DNA of 64,000 nucleotides, from assembly GCF_028689785.1 (NCBI RefSeq), contig NZ_JAQVCN010000003.1, forward strand, positions 124,001 to 188,000. Reading direction: 5' to 3'. Shown in pieces: positions 52,242 to 60,382 of this stretch (positions within the stretch are counted from its first letter, which is position 1; each line of letters begins with the position of its first letter). A program made the translations under genes and the position numbers. The notes under the pieces were generated by a model. The model made no database searches. It had not been told where the DNA came from and saw only the letters and a list, made by a program, of their open reading frames with translations. Source of the DNA: Zoogloea sp. (GTDB lineage Bacteria; Pseudomonadota; Gammaproteobacteria; Burkholderiales; Rhodocyclaceae).

Positions 52242-53009
52242 ATGCTCGATACCGATATCCAGACCTCTTCCACGCCTATGGGCGATGCGCCCCTTTATCG
52301 GCGGATCCATCAGGCGCTGCGTGAGCGAATCCTCGATGGCGACTGGCCGCCGGGGCTCAGGCTGCCGTCCGAGAGTGCGCTGGGCTCCCTGTTCGAGGTC
52401 AGTCGGATCACCATCCGGCAGGCCCTGGGGGCCCTGCAGCGGGAGGGGCTGATCTACAGCCAGCAGGGCCGCGGCAGCTTCGTCAGCCGCCCCAAGGCCG
52501 TCCAGAACGTCACCCGGCTGCAGGGCTTTGCGGAGCAGATGGGGGCCCACGGCTACGAGGTGCGCAACCGCCTGCTGGCGCTCGCCGAGGTGCCGGCCGA
52601 CCAGAAGGTGGCGTCGCGTCTGGGCTTGCAGAAGGGCACCCCGGTGGTGGAGATCCGTCGCTTGCGCCTGCTCGACCGGGAGCCGGTTTCCATCGAGCTC
52701 ACCTGGCTGCCCCTGGACATCGGGCGTCAGGTGGCCCGGGCCGATCTGGAAGTGCGCGACATCTTCGTGATCCTGGAGAACGACTGCGAGCGCCCTCTCG
52801 GTCACGCCGACCTGGCCCTGGACGCGGTGGCCGCCGATGCCGAACTGGCTGCCCGCCTGAAGGTGCCCGAGGGCGCGCCGCTGCTGCGCGTCGAGCGATT
52901 GACCCATGACAAGGGCGGCCAGCCACTGGATTACGAATTCCTCTATTTCAGGGGCGACACCTTTCAATACCGATTCCAGGTGGGCCGCGGCCCAACCTCA
53001 GGGGAGTGA
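52242..53009 (+). CDS. GntR-family regulator with UTRA ligand domain (HutC subfamily)
   Basis: A 255-residue repressor-type protein. A winged helix at about 15-85 (LYRRIHQALRERILDGDWPPG, LPSESALGSLFEVSRITIRQAL, GRGSFV) is followed by a UTRA domain at about 100-245 for small-molecule binding. It begins an operon: the flavoprotein gene starts 3 bases after its stop. A palindrome immediately before its ATG suggests autoregulation. The effector is probably the imported substrate or a product of it. Confidence 0.9.
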   Translation: MLDTDIQTSSTPMGDAPLYRRIHQALRERILDGDWPPGLRLPSESALGSLFEVSRITIRQALGALQREGLIYSQQGRGSFVSRPKAVQNVTRLQGFAEQMGAHGYEVRNRLLALAEVPADQKVASRLGLQKGTPVVEIRRLRLLDREPVSIELTWLPLDIGRQVARADLEVRDIFVILENDCERPLGHADLALDAVAADAELAARLKVPEGAPLLRVERLTHDKGGQPLDYEFLYFRGDTFQYRFQVGRGPTSGE

Positions 53010-53012
53010 CTC

Positions 53013-54773
53013 ATGTCTTATCAATTGGACACGCGGGAAAGTGAATACGACATCGTGGTGGTGGGAGGCGGCACTGCCGGCCCCATGGCCGCCATCAAGG
53101 CCAAGGAGCGCAATCCGGAATTGCGTGTGCTGCTGCTGGACAAGGCCCACGTGAAACGCAGCGGTGCGATCTCCATGGGCATGGACGGCCTCAACAACGC
53201 CGTCGTGCCCGGCTACGCCACCCCCGAGCAATACACCAAGGAAATCACCATCGCCAACGACGGCATCGTCGATCAATCCACGGTGTATGCCTATGCAAAG
53301 CACAGCTTCACCACCATCGAACAGCTCGATCGCTGGGGCGTGAAGTTCGAAAAGGACGCCAACGGCGACTACGCCATGCGCAAGGTGCACCACATGGGTA
53401 CCTATGTGCTGCCCATGCCCGAGGGGCATGACGTCAAGAAGGTGCTCTACCGCCAGCTCAAGCGGGCGCGGGTGGAGATCACCAACCGCATCATCGCCAC
53501 CCGCCTGCTCACGGCGGCCGACGGCAGCGTGAACGGTGTGATGGGCTTTGATTCCCGCACGGCCGACTTCCATGTGATCCGCGCCAAGGCGGTGATCCTG
53601 GCCTGCGGGGCGGCGGGCCGCCTGGGCTTGCCGGCATCCGGCTATCTGATGGGCACCTACGAGAACCCCACCAACGCCGGGGATGGCTACGTGATGGCCT
53701 ATCACGCCGGGGCCGAGCTGGCCAACCTGGAGTGCTACCAGATCAATCCGCTGATCAAGGACTACAACGGTCCGGCCTGCGCTTACGTGGCCGGGCCGAT
53801 GGGGGGCTACACCGCAAACAGCCGCGGTGAGCGTTTCATCGAGTGTGACTACTGGAGTGGCCAGATGATGCTGGAGTTCTACCAGGAGCTGCAGGGCGGC
53901 AATGGCCCGGTCTTCCTCAAGCTCAACCACCTGGCCGAGGAAACCATCCAGACCATCGAGACCATCCTGCACAGCAACGAGCGCCCCAGCCGCGGCCAGT
54001 TCCACGCAAACCGGGGCACCGACTACCGCCACCAGATGGTGGAGATGCACATCTCCGAGATTGGCTTCTGCAGCGGCCACAGCGCTTCCGGCGTGCATGT
54101 GAATGCCCGCGCCGAAACCACCGTGCCGGGCCTCTACGCGGCCGGCGACATGGCTGCAGTGCCCCACAACTACATGCTGGGGGCTTTCACCTACGGCTGG
54201 TTCGCCGGGCATAGCGCGGCGGAGCGAGCCAGCAGCCTCGACTTCTCTCCGGTGGACGCGGAGCAGGTGGCCCGCGAGCGGGCACGCATCTATGCCCCCC
54301 TGCTGCGTGACCACGGCCTGCCGCCCCTGCAGGTGGAATACAAGCTGCGGCGCTTTGTTAATGACTACCTGCAGCCGCCCAAGGTCACCCGTAAATACGA
54401 GTTGGCCCTCGACCGCTTTGCCGAAATCGGCGAGGACCTTGAGCACCTGCACGCCAGCGACGCCCACGAGCTGATGCGCTGCGCCGAGGCCTCGGTGATC
54501 CGCGATTGCGCCGAGATGGCCGCCCGTGCATCGCTGTTCCGCACCGAGAGCCGCTGGGGCCTCTACCACCTGCGGGCGGACTACCCGGAGCGCAATGACG
54601 CCGAGTGGTTCTGCCACGCCCATCTGAAGAAGGACGAATCCGGCCGGATGAGCCACCACAAGCGGCCTGTCGAGCCCTACATCGTCCCCATCGCCGAACA
54701 GGAAAAGGATGCCTACGACCGGCTGCGTGTCGCGCCGAAGGCCTCCGCCGAAAAAGCCGTCGCCACCGTCTGA
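53013..54773 (+). CDS. AprA/fumarate-reductase-like FAD flavoprotein
   Basis: A 586-residue cytoplasmic flavoprotein. The N-terminal dinucleotide motif YDIVVVGGGTAGPMAA (about residues 12-27) binds FAD; GLYAAGDMAAVPHNYMLGAF near 372-391 is the second FAD contact. It belongs to the succinate dehydrogenase/fumarate reductase/APS reductase flavoprotein superfamily. With the AprB-like ferredoxin encoded next, the pair resembles an APS reductase alpha-beta module, but there is no sulfate-activation gene nearby, so a different redox substrate is likely. A GGGGAG site precedes the ATG. Confidence 0.82.
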   Translation: MSYQLDTRESEYDIVVVGGGTAGPMAAIKAKERNPELRVLLLDKAHVKRSGAISMGMDGLNNAVVPGYATPEQYTKEITIANDGIVDQSTVYAYAKHSFTTIEQLDRWGVKFEKDANGDYAMRKVHHMGTYVLPMPEGHDVKKVLYRQLKRARVEITNRIIATRLLTAADGSVNGVMGFDSRTADFHVIRAKAVILACGAAGRLGLPASGYLMGTYENPTNAGDGYVMAYHAGAELANLECYQINPLIKDYNGPACAYVAGPMGGYTANSRGERFIECDYWSGQMMLEFYQELQGGNGPVFLKLNHLAEETIQTIETILHSNERPSRGQFHANRGTDYRHQMVEMHISEIGFCSGHSASGVHVNARAETTVPGLYAAGDMAAVPHNYMLGAFTYGWFAGHSAAERASSLDFSPVDAEQVARERARIYAPLLRDHGLPPLQVEYKLRRFVNDYLQPPKVTRKYELALDRFAEIGEDLEHLHASDAHELMRCAEASVIRDCAEMAARASLFRTESRWGLYHLRADYPERNDAEWFCHAHLKKDESGRMSHHKRPVEPYIVPIAEQEKDAYDRLRVAPKASAEKAVATV

Positions 54774-54789
54774 CCCCCTGGAGAAACCC

Positions 54790-55035
54790 ATGGCATTCCA
54801 ACCCCGCAGCATCGCCCAGTTCAGTGAGGCCGCCGTCACCGTTGATCTCGACAAGTGCATTGCCCACAAGGGCTGCACCGTGTGCATCGACGTGTGCCCG
54901 ATGGACATCCTCGAGATTGATCCCCAGACCGGCAAGGCCTTCATGAAGCGCGACGAGTGCTGGTACTGCCTGCCCTGCCAGAAGGACTGCCCGACCGGCG
55001 CCATCCACGTCGCCATTCCCTACCTGTTGCGCTGA
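54790..55035 (+). CDS. 2[4Fe-4S] ferredoxin, AprB-like
   Basis: An 81-residue protein with two clusters: CIAHKGCTVCIDVCP (C-x5-C-x2-C-x3-CP) and CWYCLPCQKDCP (C-x2-C-x2-C-x3-CP). This spacing resembles the iron-sulfur core of APS reductase beta subunits. It lies 16 bases after the flavoprotein gene and is very probably its electron-transfer partner. Confidence 0.88.
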   Translation: MAFQPRSIAQFSEAAVTVDLDKCIAHKGCTVCIDVCPMDILEIDPQTGKAFMKRDECWYCLPCQKDCPTGAIHVAIPYLLR

Positions 55036-55074
55036 TTTCCCGCTTCACCCCCATACATATAGAGAGAGTTTTCC

Positions 55075-56490
55075 ATGCGATTTTCCAAGCTCACCCGGCT
55101 CGCGGCCTCGGCCCTCGTCACCATGACCGTCAGCCTCGGCGCCCACGCCGAAACCCTGCGTCTGGCCATTGGCACCCAGGACACCACCATCAACTGCGCC
55201 ACTGGCGGCCTGTTGATCCGCGAGCTCAAGCTGCTCGACAAATACCTGCCCAAGGACGGCAAGTACAAGGGTGTGCAGTACGACATCCAGTGGAAGAACT
55301 TCACCTCCGGCGCCCCGCTGACCAACGAGATGGTGGCCGACAAGCTGGACATCGGCACCATGGCCGACTTCCCCGGCTCGGCCAACGGCGCCGCCTTCCA
55401 GAAAGCCGGCAAGAAGAGTCTGTTCATCACCGTGCTGTCGGGCAGTACCCAGGGCAGTGGCAACGGCGTGGTGGTGCCCAAGGATTCCAGTGCCACCACC
55501 CTGGCCGAACTGCGTGGTAAGACCATCTCCGTGCCCTTTGCCTCTGCCGCCCACGGCATGCTCCTGCGCGCGCTCAAACGCCAGGGCCTCGACCCCGAGA
55601 AGGACGTGAACATCATCACCCAGGCGCCGGAAGTGGCCGGCCCGGCACTGCAGGCCGGCAAGATCGACGCCCACGCCGACTTCGTGCCCTTCGCCGAGCT
55701 GTTCCCCTACCGGGGCTTCGCCCGCAAGATCTACGACGGCGTGCAGTCGGCCACCCCGACCTTCCATGGTTCCCTGGTCAATGCCGAGTTCGCCCGCAAG
55801 TACCCCGAAGTGGTGGTGGCCTTCCTGCGCGCGGCCATCGAGGCCGACCGCCTGTTTGCCAGCGACCCCGAGAAATACAGCGAGCTGATCGAGAAGCACA
55901 CCGGCATCGACGCTCCCGTCAGCTACCTGTTTCACGGCCCCCTGGGGCTGCAGACCCGGGACTTCACCTGGAAGCCGGAATACCGCCAGGCCCTCAAGAC
56001 CTCCATCGACACCCTGCACCTGATGCGCCGTATCGATGTCACGCCCGATCCCGCCACCTTCATCGACGACCAGTACATCCGCGCCGCCTTCAAGCAGTCC
56101 GGCCTCAACTACGACGCCCGCCTGAAGAGCTATGACAAGCTGCCCCTGAAGGCCAACGACGCCGTCACCGGCAAGCCCATCACCGACACCCGCCGCCTCG
56201 CCGGGCTGTGGGTCGCGGGGGAGCCCAAGGTGCGTCACTACGCCACCATTGCCAACGCCGTGCAGGATCTGCGCAAGCTGGAGCAGGCCGGCAAGGCAGT
56301 GCGCGCGGTGTATGTGCATGACCTGATCCACGGCATCAAGCTGCTCGGCCCCCAGGCCTGGTTCGCCCGGGATGCCCAGGGTGAGGTGAGCGCCTTCCTG
56401 CAGAAGGACGCCGCCGTCGCCTACGCCTCGACCAACAAGGGGCAGCTCCTCGACTTCGCCGCCCTCAAGACCTCGGGAGCCGGAAGGTGA
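55075..56490 (+). CDS. ABC importer periplasmic binding protein with extra C-terminal domain
   Basis: A 471-residue protein with a signal peptide ending near AHA-E (residue 24). Residues about 25-345 form an NrtA/SsuA/TauA-type solute-binding fold (RLAIGTQDTTINCATGG, LDIGTMADFPGSANG, GKTISVPFASAAHGML). The C-terminal region from about 370 is not part of that fold. The spacing of AVYVHDL, LLGPQAWFARD and FLQKDAAVAYA resembles the copper chaperone NosL, which is my best guess but unproven. The family binds nitrate, sulfonates or similar small anions; the ligand is unknown. Confidence 0.8.
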   Translation: MRFSKLTRLAASALVTMTVSLGAHAETLRLAIGTQDTTINCATGGLLIRELKLLDKYLPKDGKYKGVQYDIQWKNFTSGAPLTNEMVADKLDIGTMADFPGSANGAAFQKAGKKSLFITVLSGSTQGSGNGVVVPKDSSATTLAELRGKTISVPFASAAHGMLLRALKRQGLDPEKDVNIITQAPEVAGPALQAGKIDAHADFVPFAELFPYRGFARKIYDGVQSATPTFHGSLVNAEFARKYPEVVVAFLRAAIEADRLFASDPEKYSELIEKHTGIDAPVSYLFHGPLGLQTRDFTWKPEYRQALKTSIDTLHLMRRIDVTPDPATFIDDQYIRAAFKQSGLNYDARLKSYDKLPLKANDAVTGKPITDTRRLAGLWVAGEPKVRHYATIANAVQDLRKLEQAGKAVRAVYVHDLIHGIKLLGPQAWFARDAQGEVSAFLQKDAAVAYASTNKGQLLDFAALKTSGAGR

Positions 56491-57281
56491 CAGCCTACGG
56501 ACAACTGTCGGTCGCACGCCGCATGCTGCCCTTGCTGTCGCTGCTGATCTGCGTGGTGCTGTGGCATGTCGCCTCATCCCAGCGCATGAACCTGGGGCTG
56601 GTGACCTTCCAGAACGTGCCCCAGCCTCTGGAGGTGGTCCATGCCGCCTGGGATCTGTTCCAGTCCCCCAAGCTGCAGAACCACCTGGGGGCCAGCCTGG
56701 GCCGGGTGGCCTCGGGCTTCCTCGTGGCGGCAGCGCTGGGGGTGGGCCTCGGGTTGGCCATCGGGCGCTTCCGCTGGGTCCGGGAAACCCTGATGCCGCC
56801 CCTCGAAGTGGCCCGGCCGATCCCCGCGGTGGCCTGGATTCCCCTGTCCATCCTGATGTTTCCCTCCTCCGAGGGCAGCATGATCTTCATCACCTTCGTC
56901 GGCGCGCTGTTCCCCATTCTGCTCAACACCATTCACGGCGTGCACGGGGTGGACCCGCGCCTGATCGCCTCGGCCCGCAGTCTGGGCACCCGTCGCTGGG
57001 CCATCTTCGCTCGGGTCATCTTGCCGGCGGCCGCGCCGTCGGTACTCACCGGTCTGAGCATCGGCATGGGCACCTGCTGGTTCTGCCTGGTGACCGCCGA
57101 GATGATCTCCGGCCAGTACGGCATCGGCTATTACACCTGGGAGTCCTACACCGTGCAGAACTACGCCAACATCATCGTCGGTATGCTCCTGATCGGCCTT
57201 CTCGGCATGGGCAGCAGCGCCCTGCTGCACCGGGCCGGCCAGGCCCTGATGCCCTGGTATCGTCCGGGAGGCCGTCCATGA
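56487..57281 (+). CDS. ABC importer permease, nitrate/sulfonate type
   Basis: A 264-residue inner-membrane permease with about six helices. The EAA loop, which contacts the ATPase, reads GVDPRLIASARSLGTRRWAIF near residues 152-172. The GVGLGLAIGRF and VAWIPLSILMFP segments are typical of SsuC/TauC/NrtB proteins. The gene overlaps the binding protein gene by 4 bases and the ATPase gene by ATGA, so all three are coupled. Confidence 0.9.
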   Translation: MTAYGQLSVARRMLPLLSLLICVVLWHVASSQRMNLGLVTFQNVPQPLEVVHAAWDLFQSPKLQNHLGASLGRVASGFLVAAALGVGLGLAIGRFRWVRETLMPPLEVARPIPAVAWIPLSILMFPSSEGSMIFITFVGALFPILLNTIHGVHGVDPRLIASARSLGTRRWAIFARVILPAAAPSVLTGLSIGMGTCWFCLVTAEMISGQYGIGYYTWESYTVQNYANIIVGMLLIGLLGMGSSALLHRAGQALMPWYRPGGRP

Positions 57282-58156
57282 ACGCCATCCTTTCCCTGTC
57301 CGAACTCGCGCCCGAGGTGAGCACCGGGCGGCTCGACATCGACCGGGTGTCCATCGAGCTGGGCAGCGGCGCCGACCGCTTCACCGCCCTCGCCGATGTG
57401 TCGGTGAACATCGCTCCCGGCGAGTTCGTCTGCCTGCTGGGCCCTTCGGGCTGCGGCAAGTCCACCCTGCTGGGGGCCCTGGCCGGCCACCTGACCCCCT
57501 CTCGGGGCCAGCTGCGGCTCGATGGTGCGCCCATCGGCGGCCCCGATCCGCAGCGTGGCCTGGTGTTCCAGCACCACACCCTGTTCCCGTGGCTGTCGGT
57601 GCGCGACAACGTGGCCTACGGGCTGCGCATGCGCGGCGTGGGGCGGGCCGAGCGCCACGCCCAGGCCATGACCTGGCTCAAGGAGGTGGGGCTGGAGGGC
57701 TTCGAGCACCACTACCCCGGCGCCCTCTCCGGGGGCATGCAGCAGCGCGTGGAGATTGCCCGCGTACTCATCAACCAGCCCCGCGTGCTGCTCATGGACG
57801 AGCCCTTCGGTGCGCTGGATGCGCTGACCCGCCTGAAGATGCAAGAGCTGCTGCTGGCCCTGTGGAGCAAGCGGCGCATGACCGTCGTTTTTGTGACCCA
57901 TGACATCGACGAAGCCCTGTTCATGGCCGACCGCATCCTCGTCATGAGCGCCCGGCCCGGGCGGGTGATCGAAGAGATCATCGTCCCCGCTGGCCGGCCC
58001 CGCAGCGCCGAATGGCTGACCGGTTCGAGCTTCATCGAGCACAAGCGCCACTGCCTGGCCCTGCTCCGCGACCCGGCGCTGACCGTCCCGCTGGCGCGCC
58101 TTTCCCCGATCAACCCGGCAGCAGAAAGCGCCGATCCGGCCGCCTATGCCGACTGA
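57278..58156 (+). CDS. ABC importer ATP-binding protein, nitrate/sulfonate type
   Basis: A 292-residue ATPase. Walker A is GPSGCGKST near residue 55, the signature is LSGGMQQRVEIAR near 152, and Walker B is VLLMDEPFGALD near 172, with the switch His in VTHDIDEA. These are the features of the TauB/SsuB/NrtD group. A C-terminal tail of about 40 residues is Ala- and Pro-rich. The HEAT-repeat gene follows 22 bases later. Confidence 0.9.
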   Translation: MNAILSLSELAPEVSTGRLDIDRVSIELGSGADRFTALADVSVNIAPGEFVCLLGPSGCGKSTLLGALAGHLTPSRGQLRLDGAPIGGPDPQRGLVFQHHTLFPWLSVRDNVAYGLRMRGVGRAERHAQAMTWLKEVGLEGFEHHYPGALSGGMQQRVEIARVLINQPRVLLMDEPFGALDALTRLKMQELLLALWSKRRMTVVFVTHDIDEALFMADRILVMSARPGRVIEEIIVPAGRPRSAEWLTGSSFIEHKRHCLALLRDPALTVPLARLSPINPAAESADPAAYAD

Positions 58157-58178
58157 ACAGACCGAAGCCTGACATCCG

Positions 58179-59174
58179 ATGACAACATCCCCCTTTTCCC
58201 TTGCCCTGCCTGCCGGCGACACCGATCTGGCGGAAATCCGCCCGCGTCTGGGCGACGATGACCCGACGGTGCGCCGCCTGGCCCTGATCGAACTGGCCGA
58301 GCTGGAAGACGAGGCGCACACCCCCTGGTTGGTGGCGGCCCTGTCGGATTCAGTGGCCGAGGTCCGCGCCGAAGCAGCCGACCGCCTGGCCGATCGGGAG
58401 AGCCCCGAGTCTGTCCGTGCCCTGCTGGCTCGCCTGGAGGACGACGATGCTAGCGTGCGTGCTGCTGCGGCCCACAGCCTGACCGAGGTCCGTGCCCCTG
58501 AAAACGGCAAGCTGCTGGTGGCCGCCCTCGATACCGCCCGGGGGGCGACCCGTGCCCGGGTGCTGCACGCTCTGCGCGAGCTGCGTCTGCCCTCCAGCTT
58601 TTCCCCGGCGCTGGCCGCTGTCGATGCCGTCGAGGCGGAGGTACGCCTGGAGGCCGTCGGCGTGCTCGGCTGGCTCAAGCAGCCCGCCGCCTTGCCGGCG
58701 CTGATGCGGCTGGCGGCGGACGACGCCGATGCCGATGTGCGGCGGGCCGCAGTGGGTGCGCTGGGGCTGGCCACTGACGACGCGGTGCTGCCTGCGCTCC
58801 TCCAGGCCCTGGCCGACCCGGTCTGGCAAGTGCGCGAGGAGGCCGCCACCACCCTGGGCAAGCTGCGCCTGGCGGGCGCCGGCCCGGCCCTGATCGCCGC
58901 CCTCGACGACAGCTACTGGCAGGTGCGCCAGCGCGTGGTGCGCACCCTCGGGCGCCTCAAGGACACCCGCGCGCTTCAGGCTGTGGTGGCCTCGGCCCTG
59001 TTCCATTCTTCCGCCAACCTGCGCAAGGAGGCCGCCATCGCCCTGGGCGAAATCGGCGATGCCGGCGCGTTGGCGCCGCTGGCCCAGGCCGCGTCCGATG
59101 CCGATCCGGAGGTGCGAAAGTCGGCCCGCCTGGCCATTGCCCAGATCCAGGCCGCCGCCGCAGTGAAGTCCTGA
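58179..59174 (+). CDS. HEAT-repeat protein
   Basis: A 331-residue helical-repeat protein. About nine or ten units of roughly 31 residues can be read, each with a DDxxxVRxxAxxxLGxL-like pattern (for example DDADADVRRAAVGALG and DPVWQVREEAATTLGKL). These are PBS-lyase/HEAT-type repeats used as protein-binding scaffolds. There is no catalytic motif or signal. It ends the operon with the AprA-like pair and the ABC importer, so it may assemble or stabilise the redox complex; that is inference. Confidence 0.85.
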   Translation: MTTSPFSLALPAGDTDLAEIRPRLGDDDPTVRRLALIELAELEDEAHTPWLVAALSDSVAEVRAEAADRLADRESPESVRALLARLEDDDASVRAAAAHSLTEVRAPENGKLLVAALDTARGATRARVLHALRELRLPSSFSPALAAVDAVEAEVRLEAVGVLGWLKQPAALPALMRLAADDADADVRRAAVGALGLATDDAVLPALLQALADPVWQVREEAATTLGKLRLAGAGPALIAALDDSYWQVRQRVVRTLGRLKDTRALQAVVASALFHSSANLRKEAAIALGEIGDAGALAPLAQAASDADPEVRKSARLAIAQIQAAAAVKS

Positions 59175-59194
59175 AGAGCCCTGGGCTGCCGGAC

Positions 59195-59830
59195 TCAGGC
59201 CCCGAAATAGCGCTCCGGCCGGTGATTGATGGCGATCACCAGGTTGAGGGCGCCGGCGGCCAGTACCGACAGGGCCACCTGCAGCGGCGACACCACCATC
59301 AGCCCCAGCGCCAGGATCACACAGTCGCCGGCCATCTGCACCGTGCCGGCGCGCCAGCCGCGGGTCTTCTGCAGATAGATGGCGAGCACGCCGAGCCCGC
59401 CCAGGCTGGCCCCGTGGCGGATCAGGATGAGGATGCCGATCCCCGCCAGCAGCCCGGCCATGACGGCCGCAAACACCGGGTCGATGCGCTGAAAGGCGAT
59501 CAGGCCCGGCAACATTTCGGTATACAGCGACAACACCCCCACCGCGCAGAAGGTCTTCAGGGTAAAGCTGCGCCCCATGGCCCGGTAGGCGAACACGTAG
59601 AAGGGCAGGTTGACGGCAAACAGCACCGTGCCCAGACGCCACCCGCCCAGGTAGTGGAGCAGGAAGGCCAGCCCGGCAGAGCCGCCCAGCAGCAGGCGGC
59701 TTTCCCGGAAGATCAGGATCGCCAGGGCCACGAACAGGCAGCCGGTGAGCACCCCCTGCACGTCTTCGAGGGGGCTGTGGCGCGTGGCCTGCAGGGCAGG
59801 GCGGGCGGACTCGGCGGGGGTGACAGACAT
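59195..59830 (-). CDS. YitT-family (DUF161) membrane protein
   Basis: A 211-residue protein with about five to six helices. The GGSAGLAFLLHYLGG loop near residues 49-63 and RHGASLGGLGVLAIYLQK near 138-155 are the YitT glycine motifs. Only the first part of typical YitT proteins is present; the usual C-terminal DUF2179 domain is absent. It is convergent with the HEAT-repeat gene and divergent from the bufferin-like gene. Its transport or regulatory role is unknown. Confidence 0.8.
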   Translation of the reverse strand: MSVTPAESARPALQATRHSPLEDVQGVLTGCLFVALAILIFRESRLLLGGSAGLAFLLHYLGGWRLGTVLFAVNLPFYVFAYRAMGRSFTLKTFCAVGVLSLYTEMLPGLIAFQRIDPVFAAVMAGLLAGIGILILIRHGASLGGLGVLAIYLQKTRGWRAGTVQMAGDCVILALGLMVVSPLQVALSVLAAGALNLVIAINHRPERYFGA

Positions 59831-60000
59831 GGCGGGCTTGTAAGAGGGCGGTACGCCGCCGATCATACCTGCCCGTCCGCCAGTTTTTTTGACGGGCCAT
59901 GTAATAAAGGCGCGTGTCGGCCGACCAATGGCCAGCACCAGGTATTTGCGTGGCCCGTCGGCCACCTGCCGGCGCCCCGATTCCAACAGGAGAGATCATC

Positions 60001-60327
60001 ATGAAAAATTCCATTTCCGGCCTGAGCGCCGCTGCTGTCGCCGCATCCCTGGCCCTGGCCGGTGCCGCCCATGCCGGCGAAAACCCCTTCGCCGCCAAAT
60101 CTCTGGAGGGCGGCTACCAACTGGCCCAGGCCGACACCAAGGCGAAGGATGGCAAGTGCGCCGCGGACAAGAAAATGGACGGCAAGTGTGCCGGCGACAA
60201 GAAGGCGGAGGGCAAGTGTGCGGCCGGCAAGAAGGCCGACGGCAAATGCGCTGCGAGCAAGAAAAAGGACGCCAGCTGCGGCGGCGACAAGAAGATGGAT
60301 GGCAAGTGCGCTGCCGACAAGAAATAA
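60001..60327 (+). CDS. Bufferin-like RiPP precursor with ten-residue Cys repeats
   Basis: A 108-residue secreted peptide. A signal peptide (residues 1-25, AHA-G) is followed by a short leader-like stretch and a basic Lys/Asp/Cys-rich tail. Cys lies at 53, 63, 73, 83, 93 and 103, exactly ten apart; the repeat reads (D/E)GKCAADKKx, with one variant ASCGG. The EGKC motif is the mark of bufferins, whose Cys are converted to copper-binding heterocycles by an MNIO enzyme. Genes for that enzyme and its partner follow. An AGGAGA site precedes the ATG; a longer frame from 59914 is rejected because it would bury the signal peptide. Confidence 0.82.
   Translation: MKNSISGLSAAAVAASLALAGAAHAGENPFAAKSLEGGYQLAQADTKAKDGKCAADKKMDGKCAGDKKAEGKCAAGKKADGKCAASKKKDASCGGDKKMDGKCAADKK
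60148..60324 (+). repeat. 30-bp coding tandem repeat in the bufferin-like gene
   Basis: Nearly six units of 30 bases, each beginning with a GATGGCAAGTG-like start and a Cys codon at the same place, encode the decapeptide repeats. The fifth unit is diverged (ASCGG), so unit number and sequence are still evolving. Confidence 0.85.
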
Positions 60328-60382
60328 GATGCCCGGCGGCATGGGGCAGGGCCGCCTTGCTCCATGCCGGGAGGTGCTGACC

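Noticed and set aside
53013-55035. Reading the AprA/AprB-like pair as genuine APS reductase
   Set aside because: No sulfate-reduction or sulfur-oxidation genes lie nearby, the flavoprotein is shorter than AprA, and the operon carries an importer instead.
55045-56577. A 510-codon - strand frame opposite the ABC binding protein gene
   Set aside because: It is low-complexity antisense of a signal-peptide protein that fits its operon.
57161-58861. A 566-codon - strand frame across the ABC ATPase and HEAT genes
   Set aside because: Its Ser/Arg/Ala-rich start and lack of motifs show a shadow; it spans two real genes.
59831-60000. Search for an ECF-type promoter before the bufferin-like gene
   Set aside because: A GTAATA...GTCGG arrangement was seen, but its spacing and -35 similarity are too weak to call.
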